From CAYGTK01 sp964352775 (GTDB lineage: Bacteria > Bacteroidota > Bacteroidia > Chitinophagales > CAIOSU01): DNA of 33,241 nt. This document shows, in pieces, positions 23,420 to 31,187 of this stretch. The stretch lies in the NCBI GenBank assembly GCA_964352775.1, contig CAYGTK010000013.1, positions 1 to 33,241 of the forward strand. Reading direction: 5' to 3'. Under the pieces are notes generated by a model, which was not told the origin of the DNA, made no database searches, and saw only the letters and a program-made list of their open reading frames with translations. Each line of letters starts with the position of its first letter. The stretch's first letter is position 1. The translations under genes and the position numbers were made by a program.

Positions 23420-25339
23420 TCACTTCTTTCGCTTCGATAAGCGTTTCAATAGTCTACTAGTTATGTCTAAAAAGTTCTGCTCGGTAATAACGCCTACTAG
23501 CTTCTTTTGGTCTACCACGGGTAAACAACCTAGTTGCTTGCTATCCATTATTTCCATGGCCTCCACTATGGTAGCGTTGGGCGAAATGGTTATCGGGTCT
23601 TTTATCATCAGATCTTTTACTGTTGCCGGTAACTTCTCTTGATGATTTACTACCAAGCCGTAACTTTTCAGTAACGCTCGTGAAGTTACTAATCCTACTA
23701 AACTTCCCTTCTCATTTTCTACAGGTACGTACCTAATTCTTTGCCAATCCATTATCTCACTCACCAATTCCACTATATCCTTTTGCTGAACGGTGAACAG
23801 GTCGGTGGTCATTACTTCTTCTACCAATATGCTAGAGGGTTGCCATTCGGGTATCTCGTCTAGTGTTGCCATTTTCCATTTTGCCACAGGTAGTCCTTCT
23901 TTTTGGTTTTTTACTAGAGATGCAGTTATTGCAGCAAGGGCCTCTTCCTTTTTAGCCACTTTAGTAAGTGCATTAAAGGAATTGATGATCCAAGTAGAAC
24001 CTGTTTTTCCCGTACTTACCCGCTCATTTAAAATATCGATGTAACGATTAATGCTCTTCTGGTCAATGTTGGCCAGTTTTAAACCGTCTTCCGCTATAGG
24101 TAATAATTCCTCTTGGATAAGTGTTGATGCATTTATCTTTACATCGTTCAACCAAGTCATTTTGGTATCTAATCCTAATCTTGCAGCAGCTACGAAATTG
24201 GAACGGGCAGCAGCAAAATCCATTCTGGATGAAATATCAGGCATATGGTGATGCAGTCCGTTCATTAATCCTAACCAGAAGGCCGCATTAGCCATTTCAT
24301 CAGGTATAGATGGGCCAGAAGGTAATATCCTGTTCTCTATCCTTAAGTGTGGCTTACCATCGCTAATTCCATAACAAGGTCTATTCCATCTGTATACCGT
24401 AGAATTATGGACTTTAAGTGCCATTAACTCTGGCGCTGTTCCGCTATCTAATTTCTCAAACACATCCTCGGTAATATCTGAGCTAAGCAATACGCGATAG
24501 CGCATGATGTCTTCCTTGTATATCTCAAGGATGCTCTTTTTCAGCCAATCGTTACCAAAAGTTACTCTTGCACTTGATTCCCTTAAGTGGCTACCCGATT
24601 TGCGCGTATCTACCGATTGCTGGAATAATGCAACACGCGACTCTTTCCACAAGCGCTTACCAAATAGTAGGGGAGAGTTAACTGCGGATGCTAATACAGG
24701 TCCTGTTATGGCTTGGGCGATGTTATACATATCCACAAAAGTGTCAGGTGTTACCTGCAAATGTACTTGGAAACCAGTATTACAAGCCTCTAGTAGAGGG
24801 GAGTCGTGACGCATTATTAATTCGTCAATTCCTCGTATTCGTAATTCATAGTCGCCACCACGTAGTTTATTTATGGCCTTGCATAAAGCAAAGTAGCGTT
24901 CTTTTGGAGTTAGATTCTCCATATCAAGATCGTGCCTACGTATTGTGGGTAGAATTCCAGTAAGGGCAACATTAGCCCCTATTTTTTTTGCGGCATCGCT
25001 TGCTCTATCTACTAGATCTTCTAGGTGTTTTTCCATCACCTCTAAGCAGTCACCCTTAAACTCAAAAGGGGTAAGGTTAGCTTCAATATTAAAACGAGCA
25101 AGTTCAGTAGTGTAAAAAGCGGGATCAAGATCATCTAATAGATCTAAACCTCTGGAAGAGGGCTTCCATTGCTCATCTACTACACATAGTTCTTGTTCGG
25201 CCCCAATACGAATTTTGTCTATCTCGAACAGGCCATCATCTAGCATTCGCTCTAAGGCTTTTACATCCTTTAGCAAGTACTTTATGAACGTGTGAAGTTG
25301 TTTTTGGGAGGTGGCTAATTTAACCCTGCTTTCGCCCAT
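23420..25339 (-). CDS. Glutamate-cysteine-ligase-like carboxylate-amine ligase fused to two CBS domains
   Basis: Residues about 15-480 resemble GCS2/YbdK-type ATP-dependent carboxylate-amine ligases: IRIGAEQELCVVDE near the start, NIEANLTPFEF, HDSPLLEACNTGFQVHLQV and LRIENRILPSGPS. The enzyme type joins the side-chain carboxylate of glutamate or a related acid to an amine. Residues about 505-632 are a pair of CBS domains (VEEVMTTDLFTV ... VGLVTSRALL, then VKDLMIKDPITI ... VGVITEQNFLD), which usually bind adenine nucleotides and set activity by energy state. It is the first gene of an operon with the zinc hydrolase and TPR protein. True glutathione synthesis is unproven, as no glutathione synthetase gene is in view. 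The product is unknown. Confidence 0.85.
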   Translation of the reverse strand: MGESRVKLATSQKQLHTFIKYLLKDVKALERMLDDGLFEIDKIRIGAEQELCVVDEQWKPSSRGLDLLDDLDPAFYTTELARFNIEANLTPFEFKGDCLEVMEKHLEDLVDRASDAAKKIGANVALTGILPTIRRHDLDMENLTPKERYFALCKAINKLRGGDYELRIRGIDELIMRHDSPLLEACNTGFQVHLQVTPDTFVDMYNIAQAITGPVLASAVNSPLLFGKRLWKESRVALFQQSVDTRKSGSHLRESSARVTFGNDWLKKSILEIYKEDIMRYRVLLSSDITEDVFEKLDSGTAPELMALKVHNSTVYRWNRPCYGISDGKPHLRIENRILPSGPSIPDEMANAAFWLGLMNGLHHHMPDISSRMDFAAARSNFVAAARLGLDTKMTWLNDVKINASTLIQEELLPIAEDGLKLANIDQKSINRYIDILNERVSTGKTGSTWIINSFNALTKVAKKEEALAAITASLVKNQKEGLPVAKWKMATLDEIPEWQPSSILVEEVMTTDLFTVQQKDIVELVSEIMDWQRIRYVPVENEKGSLVGLVTSRALLKSYGLVVNHQEKLPATVKDLMIKDPITISPNATIVEAMEIMDSKQLGCLPVVDQKKLVGVITEQNFLDITSRLLKRLSKRKK

Positions 25340-25505
25340 GGCTATGGTTTGTTTGGTTCAAGAATGGTAGGTTATTGCATTCTATTGAACTGAAAACACA
25401 GGGATGCTATGCAGTTCAAAGTAGGTTTTTAGTATTACTAACTAAATTAACCAAATACATTGAAAATGAGTAGCACTAGAAAAGGAAGCATATAGAATGG
25501 CTGAA

Positions 25506-26000
25506 CTAGCCTATCTGTTGCATGTACAAAGCTATACTTGAGCAGCATACTACAGCCATGCAGGCCGTTACAAAGAACATACTGCTTTGATATTTCGCAT
25601 TGTTCTCTTTCAGTCGCTTACTTATGAATGCCTTATTGATCAGGTTCTCAATACGGATCATGGCGTTGTCAGATTTCACCACATAATCGAAGGCACCGTT
25701 CTTGATAGAACTAACAGCAGTTTCAGTACTTTCTTCCCCCGTCAGCATAATCACTTCACACTCAGGCAACTTGGCCTTTATGTGTCGTAGTATGGTAATG
25801 CCATCTCGTGCCTTACCGTTAACACCGTTCAAGTAATGGTCTAATATTACTAGGTCGGGTTTCTTGTGTAAGGTGCTAAGGCATTGCTCACCAGTAGAGA
25901 AAGTCTCTAAACGTACATCGTACTTGCCTTGTAAGTAATTCTTTAAGGTCTCTGTATAGATCACATCATCATCTACAAGAAAAATAGTACGCATAAGCAT
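25506..26000 (-). CDS. Response-regulator receiver domain with C-terminal membrane segment
   Basis: Residues 1-125 form a complete receiver domain: acidic Asp10-Asp12 in FLVDDDV, the phospho-acceptor Asp54 in LVILDHY, Thr87 in IMLTGEES and Lys109 in YVVKSDN. No DNA-binding or enzymatic output domain follows. After a short charged linker (SKRLKENNAKYQ) the protein ends in one hydrophobic helix (about residues 141-159, MFFVTACMAVVCCSSIALY), so it is predicted to be a tail-anchored membrane protein facing the cytosol. No histidine kinase is adjacent. It may be a phosphate sink or a membrane-bound partner for another protein. The start ATG at 26000 is followed by a second two codons later. Confidence 0.82.
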   Translation of the reverse strand: MLMRTIFLVDDDVIYTETLKNYLQGKYDVRLETFSTGEQCLSTLHKKPDLVILDHYLNGVNGKARDGITILRHIKAKLPECEVIMLTGEESTETAVSSIKNGAFDYVVKSDNAMIRIENLINKAFISKRLKENNAKYQSSMFFVTACMAVVCCSSIALYMQQIG

Positions 26001-26166
26001 GTTATCGAGGGTTAAAGCTGAATTTCTTTGGCTATATACGTGAGCATGTACTGCTTTGTTACTAGTAAAGGTAAAATAGTCGTTCAGTTTACATAAAAGG
26101 AGGGGCTTTTGGCATTGTTTAACAATAACTTAGAACGCATTGGCTGAAAAAATATACTTTAGGGCG

Positions 26167-26832
26167 ATGGATAAAGAGGTAGACTTGATACCCTACACCC
26201 CCTTAGGGATAGCTGAAGAAGATATGCTACAACGATCGGCGGCTTTCTTTAAAGAAATGAACGCTCGCAGAACGGTTCGTAAGTTCAGCGATATACCCGT
26301 AGATAAGAAAGTGATAGAGAATGTTATAATGACGGCATCTACAGCACCCTCTGGCGCGCACAAGCAGCCATGGACCTTCTGCGCAGTAGGTGACCCTGGA
26401 ATGAAAAGAAGGATAAGAGAGGCAGCGGAGAAAGAGGAATATGAGAATTACAATGGCCGAATGACCGATGAATGGTTAGACGACCTTAAGAAATTCCGTA
26501 CAGATTGGCGTAAGCCCTATTTAGAAACCACTCCTTGGTTAATAGTGGTGTTTCGCAGGATATATGAGATGGAGAATGGTGAAAAGAAAAAGAGTTATTA
26601 TGTTTCAGAATCAGTGGGTATAGCAACGGGTTTTTTATTAGCAGCTATACATCATGCTGGTCTAGTAGCCTTAACCCATACACCAAGCCCAATGAATTTT
26701 TTAGCTCAAGTATTGGATAGACCTGATAATGAAAAACCTTACTTATTAATACCTGTTGGTTACCCCGCAGAGGATACCCAAGTGCCAGATCTGGCTAGAA
26801 AGTGTGCGAATGATGTAATAGCCTGGTACTAA
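26167..26832 (+). CDS. Iodotyrosine deiodinase-like nitroreductase-family flavoprotein
   Basis: An FMN enzyme of the nitroreductase fold. The sequence follows the iodotyrosine deiodinase branch closely: NARRTVRKFSD (FMN phosphate binding), TASTAPSGAHKQPWTF, and the active-site lid EKEEYENYNGRM with RTDWRKPYL. The three lid residues that hold halotyrosine in the human enzyme (Glu157, Tyr161, Lys182) are conserved as Glu91, Tyr95 and Lys116 from this start. It may remove iodine, bromine or chlorine from tyrosines, which are common in seawater; this is inferred. The ATG at 26167 is chosen; a TTG at 26140 would add nine residues. It is convergent with the lipoprotein gene, leaving one base. Confidence 0.88.
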   Translation: MDKEVDLIPYTPLGIAEEDMLQRSAAFFKEMNARRTVRKFSDIPVDKKVIENVIMTASTAPSGAHKQPWTFCAVGDPGMKRRIREAAEKEEYENYNGRMTDEWLDDLKKFRTDWRKPYLETTPWLIVVFRRIYEMENGEKKKSYYVSESVGIATGFLLAAIHHAGLVALTHTPSPMNFLAQVLDRPDNEKPYLLIPVGYPAEDTQVPDLARKCANDVIAWY

Positions 26833-26833
26833 G

Positions 26834-27139
26834 CTACTCTACTATTTCAGTTATTTTATGAATATAGATGGTACCTTCAATATCACTTGAAGTACAAATG
26901 GGTGCATCGTTCAACCTTCTATAATTTATACTAATTGGAATACTGTCCCCTCTAAATTCAGAAGGTAGGTTCTGTGGCTGAAATGCTATTAATGGAAATT
27001 GGATAATGTAATCACAACCACCATCAGCAAAAGGACCAGTATAGCGAACTATCCCGTTCTTCTGCACATACTCGTTCTTAGCACAACCGGCGAAAAGGAG
27101 GATTCCAAATACAATTCCGGCTAAAATTGATCGCTTCAT
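26834..27139 (-). CDS. Small predicted lipoprotein of unknown function
   Basis: A 101-residue protein with a lipoprotein signal (MKRSILAGIVFGILLFAGC; lipobox LFAG-Cys19). The mature part is about 80 residues, probably beta-rich, with Cys at CDYI and ICTS that might form a disulfide. I do not recognise the family. It ends one base from the deiodinase-like gene on the other strand. A TATTTTTG box eight bases before its ATG (27147-27154, minus strand) could drive an almost leaderless mRNA, although no -33 TTG is visible. Confidence 0.75.
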   Translation of the reverse strand: MKRSILAGIVFGILLFAGCAKNEYVQKNGIVRYTGPFADGGCDYIIQFPLIAFQPQNLPSEFRGDSIPISINYRRLNDAPICTSSDIEGTIYIHKITEIVE

Positions 27140-27250
27140 ATGCTACCAAAAATAAAAGATCTTTTAACAGTAAAGAACAGCGTGAATTCCATAAGAACAA
27201 TTAGTATGTTCACTTTAGCTGAATAATAACCCATTAATACCAACGGAAGC

Positions 27251-28333
27251 ATGGCAGAACTTCTAAAATATAGAATAAGTGCACAGGTAGTAGAGCAGCT
27301 AGCCGAACTTATCAGTCCGTTTGAAAATGCCTATGACGCTGACAAATTTCACTCACTTGTATTGAATGAAGAGTGGGAGGGTACAGAACTAAAGGCACGT
27401 ATAGCCAAGGTGGTGGAAGAATTGAACGCCTGGATGAATTGCCCTTTCCCACAAGCCATTGAGCGGTTGTGGAAACCCGTTGAGCAATTCTCTGGTTTGG
27501 CAGGTACTATATTCCCGACCTATGTAGAGTATTACGGACTAGATGATCTGCAGAGCTCTATCAAAGCAATGGAGCATTTCACAAAGTTCTCCACTGCTGA
27601 GTTTGCCGTTAGGCCATTTCTAGTGAAATATGAAAGGGAAATGCTTGCACAAATGCTTGTATGGAGTAAACATGAAAATCTACATGTACGTCGATTAGCT
27701 AGCGAAGGGTGCCGCCCACTATTGCCTTGGGGCTTAAGGCTTAGGTCGTTCAAAGCTGAACCAAAACCATTGTTCCCAATTCTCGAGAATTTGAAAGCCG
27801 ATCCATCGGAATATGTTAGAAGAAGTGTGGCGAATAACCTGAATGATATAAGTAAAGATCATCCTGAGCTGGTATTGAAACTAGCTAAGAAATGGTATGG
27901 AAATACTACTGATACTGATAAACTGGTAAAACATGCTTTGCGTACGCTACTCAAAAAGGGTGATAAAACGGCCCTAGGTATCGTAGGGTTTGAAAAGCCA
28001 AAAGGTGTAACTATTACAGGGCTGAATGTGAAAGAGGCCAGTATCAAAATTGGAGGCGACCTTCGTTTTAGCTTTAGCTTGAAGTATTCAGCTAAGAACC
28101 CACAAAAGCTTCGTCTGGAATATGGTATTCACTACCGAAAGGCCAATGACTCTAGTTCGCTAAAAGTGTTTCAATTATCGGAACGAGAATTCACCAATGG
28201 AGAACATTCGATACAGCGTAAACAGAGCTTTAAGGATATGACAACCAGAAAACATCATGCTGGGGAGCATACGCTTCAAATAATGGTAAATGGACAAGAG
28301 ATGGCCTCAACAGCCTTTCAAGTAGAGAAGTAG
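27251..28333 (+). CDS. alkC: AlkC-type HEAT-repeat DNA alkylation glycosylase with Ig-like C-terminal domain
   Basis: AlkC removes alkylated bases such as 3-methyladenine and 3-methylcytosine without base flipping. Residues about 1-250 are helical HEAT-like repeats. LASEGCRPLLPWGLRL is the signature segment of AlkC/AlkD-like proteins, and YVRRSVANNLNDISKDHPE is a typical repeat unit near the DNA. Residues about 255-360 are a beta-sandwich (LRLEYGIHYRKAN, EHTLQIMVNGQEMAS) that fits the Ig-like domain described for AlkC. Length is normal. It seems to be transcribed alone and is convergent with the secreted unknown gene 12 bases on. Confidence 0.85.
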   Translation: MAELLKYRISAQVVEQLAELISPFENAYDADKFHSLVLNEEWEGTELKARIAKVVEELNAWMNCPFPQAIERLWKPVEQFSGLAGTIFPTYVEYYGLDDLQSSIKAMEHFTKFSTAEFAVRPFLVKYEREMLAQMLVWSKHENLHVRRLASEGCRPLLPWGLRLRSFKAEPKPLFPILENLKADPSEYVRRSVANNLNDISKDHPELVLKLAKKWYGNTTDTDKLVKHALRTLLKKGDKTALGIVGFEKPKGVTITGLNVKEASIKIGGDLRFSFSLKYSAKNPQKLRLEYGIHYRKANDSSSLKVFQLSEREFTNGEHSIQRKQSFKDMTTRKHHAGEHTLQIMVNGQEMASTAFQVEK

Positions 28334-28345
28334 AAGGCTTCTTGC

Positions 28346-29032
28346 TTATTCGTAAAGCTTCTTTCTATTTACCAATCGTTCAGCCTCAAGTAATACGGCG
28401 CGGAAAGGTATAATGATGTAAGATCTATCAGCATAGATCAATACCACTTTACCTCTCGCTCTTCCAGCCTTGTGGTCTCTGTCTTTACCTCTCTGGAAGG
28501 CTTTGCGTGGCTTAACTATAGCGGCACTAGTATCTTTAAACGAAGTATACCAAAGGTCATCAGATGTTGGGTCTACTTTCTGCACATACTTACCATCCTC
28601 ATCCTGGGCATTCACTAATATCTCTTTAGCTCTCAATTGGGTGATGTCGCCCTTCATTTGGCTTTGGTAGGTTTCCCCACGTTTTGTTTTTGATCCCCTA
28701 CGAGCAAAGAAAGTGAAGGTTGATTCACCCGCCTCTAGATCTTGCTCAAAGGTGATACGGTATTTCAAGCGTCCCCTCTTGTTGTATACAAAGAAGATAT
28801 AGGATGGCTGGCGTTGCGAAAAGCGAACGATCTCGCGCTGAGTAGGTCTGTTACTTAAGTAACCTCTACTTTCGAAGTTGTTGATGTTACCTACAATAGG
28901 ATAGTAGCAACTTTTAATTACGCAGTGCTTAAAAGTATCTACGGAAACAGTTTGATAATAAAGCACTCCGCCTTGACCAAAAGCCCAAGATGAGACGAAG
29001 AAAAGTGTAACAAGGAAAAATAGCTTTTTCAA
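28346..29032 (-). CDS. Secreted protein of unknown function
   Basis: A signal peptide (KKLFFLVTLFFVSSWAFGQ) precedes about 208 residues that I cannot assign. The mature part is basic, with several Arg/Lys-rich segments (KPRKAFQRGKDRDHKAGRAR) and beta-like stretches, ending in YIIIPFRAVLLEAERLVNRK. Two Cys near the N-terminus (HCVIKSCYY) may form a disulfide. Location is periplasmic or outer-membrane associated by inference. No neighbour suggests a role. Confidence 0.72.
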   Translation of the reverse strand: MKKLFFLVTLFFVSSWAFGQGGVLYYQTVSVDTFKHCVIKSCYYPIVGNINNFESRGYLSNRPTQREIVRFSQRQPSYIFFVYNKRGRLKYRITFEQDLEAGESTFTFFARRGSKTKRGETYQSQMKGDITQLRAKEILVNAQDEDGKYVQKVDPTSDDLWYTSFKDTSAAIVKPRKAFQRGKDRDHKAGRARGKVVLIYADRSYIIIPFRAVLLEAERLVNRKKLYE

Positions 29033-29099
29033 TGTGGTCGTGGTTTGATACTGATACGAAGATAATGGAGTTTAGCAGATATGCCAATAACCCGTTACA

Positions 29100-30314
29100 T
29101 CAGTTAGCACTTAATAGTGTAGCAGGTAGGTCAGGTTCATGGAAATGCTTGTCCCACTCTTGAATGTCGTTCATAAACCAAGAGAAGCTTGGGGAAACGG
29201 TGCGGTTATTCAAAATTATGATAGCCCGTTCATTATCCAGATCTCTAATAAAGCAGGCCTTAAAGCCTTTCCACCAACCATAATGATAAGTTATTTGCGG
29301 GCTACCAGGTTTCAATCGCCACCCAAAGCCATAATCATCACGTCCTCTTCTGAAACGGTTATTTCCAGGTTTATAGGCCTCAGCTACTGTTTCTTTTTTT
29401 AGGAAATCATCTGAATATAATGCTCTATCAAATTTGTAAAGATCTTCTACTGAAGCATACACGCCTTTATCTCCTGTTACGCCATTCAAGTAATCATCTT
29501 GTATCGATCTGTACCTGCGGCGGCGGAGTTCGTAGCCTTTTACTTCATCAGGAAAAGCTCTAACACCATCATTTACATACACAAAGGCATTTTGCATGTC
29601 TAGTGGTTCGAAAATGTTCTGCTTCAGGTAGTCTTCAAAGGCAATACCTGTTTTGGCTTCCACAATTACAGAAAGCAAAGCATAGTTCACATTCAGGTAG
29701 TTGAACATCCTTCCTGGTGAAAAGTAGGGACCTGGTGCGCACTGTACCATTAGGTCAAGCATATCTTTGTTGCTAAGAGGCAGTTCTTTGTCCCACTCAT
29801 CGTGAGCAACCGACATGTAGCGAGGTAAACCCGAGTTATGATTCAGCAAATTACGAATGGTAATACCTTCGTAAGGAAAGAAATCTAAGTGCTTTCTAAT
29901 ATCGTCATTGTAATTCAGCTCTCCAGCTTCTTTTAACTGCATGATAGCCGCAGCTGTGAACATTTTAGATACAGAGGCTAGTTGAAAGGCGGCTTCCACC
30001 TCTAGAGGTTCTTTTTTTCTTAGGTCGCCATAACCAAAGGCACCTTTGTAGAGTATTTTTCCTTTTTCGCCTACCAGCACGGTTCCGTTCAGGCGTCCTT
30101 TTTTATAGAATCGCTTAAAAACTTCATCGTAATATTCAGCCACCTCATCTCGGTAAGGTGCGCTTAAGGCTTCTTTAAGTAGCTGATGAACCCAAGTATT
30201 ATTACTGGTAGTGGTATACGTAGTTGTCTTCTTTTCAACGGTAGAAAAGGCAGATAGCCATACTGCGGCAGCTACCAAACAGGCAACGGGTATAATGTAA
30301 CGTAAGTGCTTCAC
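29100..30314 (-). CDS. Class C beta-lactamase-like serine hydrolase, membrane anchored
   Basis: A serine hydrolase of the penicillin-binding-protein/class C beta-lactamase fold. Motifs are all present: SVSK (catalytic Ser114 and Lys117 from this start), YLN in FNYLNVNYALL, and HYGWWKG as the HxG-type triad. Such proteins in Bacteroidota include D-aminopeptidases and esterases; true antibiotic resistance is not implied. An N-terminal hydrophobic helix (YIIPVACLVAAAVWL) anchors or exports it. I choose the GTG at 30314, which gives MKHLRYIIPV and 404 residues. The longer frame to 30407 would run into the terminator of the azurin gene and carry an unlikely Cys/aromatic leader. Confidence 0.85.
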   Translation of the reverse strand: MKHLRYIIPVACLVAAAVWLSAFSTVEKKTTTYTTTSNNTWVHQLLKEALSAPYRDEVAEYYDEVFKRFYKKGRLNGTVLVGEKGKILYKGAFGYGDLRKKEPLEVEAAFQLASVSKMFTAAAIMQLKEAGELNYNDDIRKHLDFFPYEGITIRNLLNHNSGLPRYMSVAHDEWDKELPLSNKDMLDLMVQCAPGPYFSPGRMFNYLNVNYALLSVIVEAKTGIAFEDYLKQNIFEPLDMQNAFVYVNDGVRAFPDEVKGYELRRRRYRSIQDDYLNGVTGDKGVYASVEDLYKFDRALYSDDFLKKETVAEAYKPGNNRFRRGRDDYGFGWRLKPGSPQITYHYGWWKGFKACFIRDLDNERAIIILNNRTVSPSFSWFMNDIQEWDKHFHEPDLPATLLSAN

Positions 30315-30390
30315 TGATTTTATAACGCCCCAAAGATGTGTTTTTTCATAAAAAGGGCAATAACAATTGTTAACAGCCCTTTTTAGAACA

Positions 30391-30424
30391 AAAAAAAGGC
30401 CTGCCAAAAACTTCAGCAGACCTT
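30391..30424 (-). terminator. Terminator of the azurin gene
   Basis: On the minus strand AGGTCTGC pairs with GCAGGCCT (eight pairs, one G-U) around an 11-base loop, and is followed by seven or more T. It lies 23 bases after the azurin stop and before the serine hydrolase start, so the two genes are separate units. Confidence 0.8.
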
Positions 30425-30446
30425 AAATGGGTGGTATATCTTAAAT

Positions 30447-31001
30447 TTAAATAAAAGTTACATTATCTGCTGACTTTACTTTCAATTTTCCTTTCATCAT
30501 AAGGTAGTGCCCTGGGAAACTACAGATGAAATCGTACTCACCAGCATCGCTTACAGTAAAGATTACTGTAGTTTCTTCGCCACCGCCAATGGTTTTTGTA
30601 TGTGCTATAACTGCATCAGCCATTCCTGTTGGAATGTAGTCGGTTTCTTTTGAAGTAGAAGCTTCTCTTGCAAAAGCGGCTAGGTCGGTATCTTTTTTAA
30701 GAACTACCCAGTTGTGTCCCATACCGTTCACATCTAATTTACCTGAATGTTTTAGCGTAAGAGTAACTTCTTGACCAGCATATACCTCCAGTTCTTCCTT
30801 GTCGTATTTCATCATATCATTACCAGATATCTCTAGGGTAGTTGTTTTTGCTACCTCTATGTTTTCAGCGGGTGCTTCTTTTGGTGGAGCTTCGCGCTGT
30901 TTTCCTTTTGGTGGTCCAGTAGGGGTGTCAGTAGCTTCACCTCCTCCACAAGAAACTAGCATTAAGAGAACGGGAAGCATTAGTAAGATGTTACGTAACA
31001 T
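30447..31001 (-). CDS. Azurin-like blue copper lipoprotein
   Basis: A one-electron carrier of the periplasm. The lipoprotein signal ends at Cys18 (LMLVSCGGG), followed by a Pro/Lys/Glu-rich spacer (about 22-48) that lets the domain reach away from the membrane. The azurin domain has all type 1 copper ligands: His96 in GMGHNWVVL, then Cys160, His165 and Met169 in FICSFPGHYLMMKG with the exact Cys-x4-His-x3-Met spacing. Likely donors or acceptors are cytochromes or a terminal oxidase, not seen here. The start codon lies inside a 14-base palindrome (30988-31001). Confidence 0.94.
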   Translation of the reverse strand: MLRNILLMLPVLLMLVSCGGGEATDTPTGPPKGKQREAPPKEAPAENIEVAKTTTLEISGNDMMKYDKEELEVYAGQEVTLTLKHSGKLDVNGMGHNWVVLKKDTDLAAFAREASTSKETDYIPTGMADAVIAHTKTIGGGEETTVIFTVSDAGEYDFICSFPGHYLMMKGKLKVKSADNVTFI

Positions 31002-31187
31002 GTTGTATGTTTTAGTTTGTTAGTATAATGTTAGCGAACTCATTAGGTTCAATAGCGAAGGTAATGGGCGAAAAAGCATAAAAGAGTGACCATAGTCACC
31101 CACTATACTATTTTGTGTGTGGACTAGTTAATAATGAATTGACAAACATTCGTTTTCTTTGTTCCTCAATTAAAAGCAAGCAGAATT

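Noticed and set aside
29100..30314. Antibiotic-resistance beta-lactamase
   Set aside because: The SxxK, YxN and HxG-type motifs are shared by many peptidases and esterases of this fold; nothing points to drug hydrolysis.
30315..30407. Longer N-terminus of the serine hydrolase from 30407
   Set aside because: The extension runs through the azurin terminator stem and encodes an unlikely leader; GTG at 30314 precedes a normal membrane anchor.
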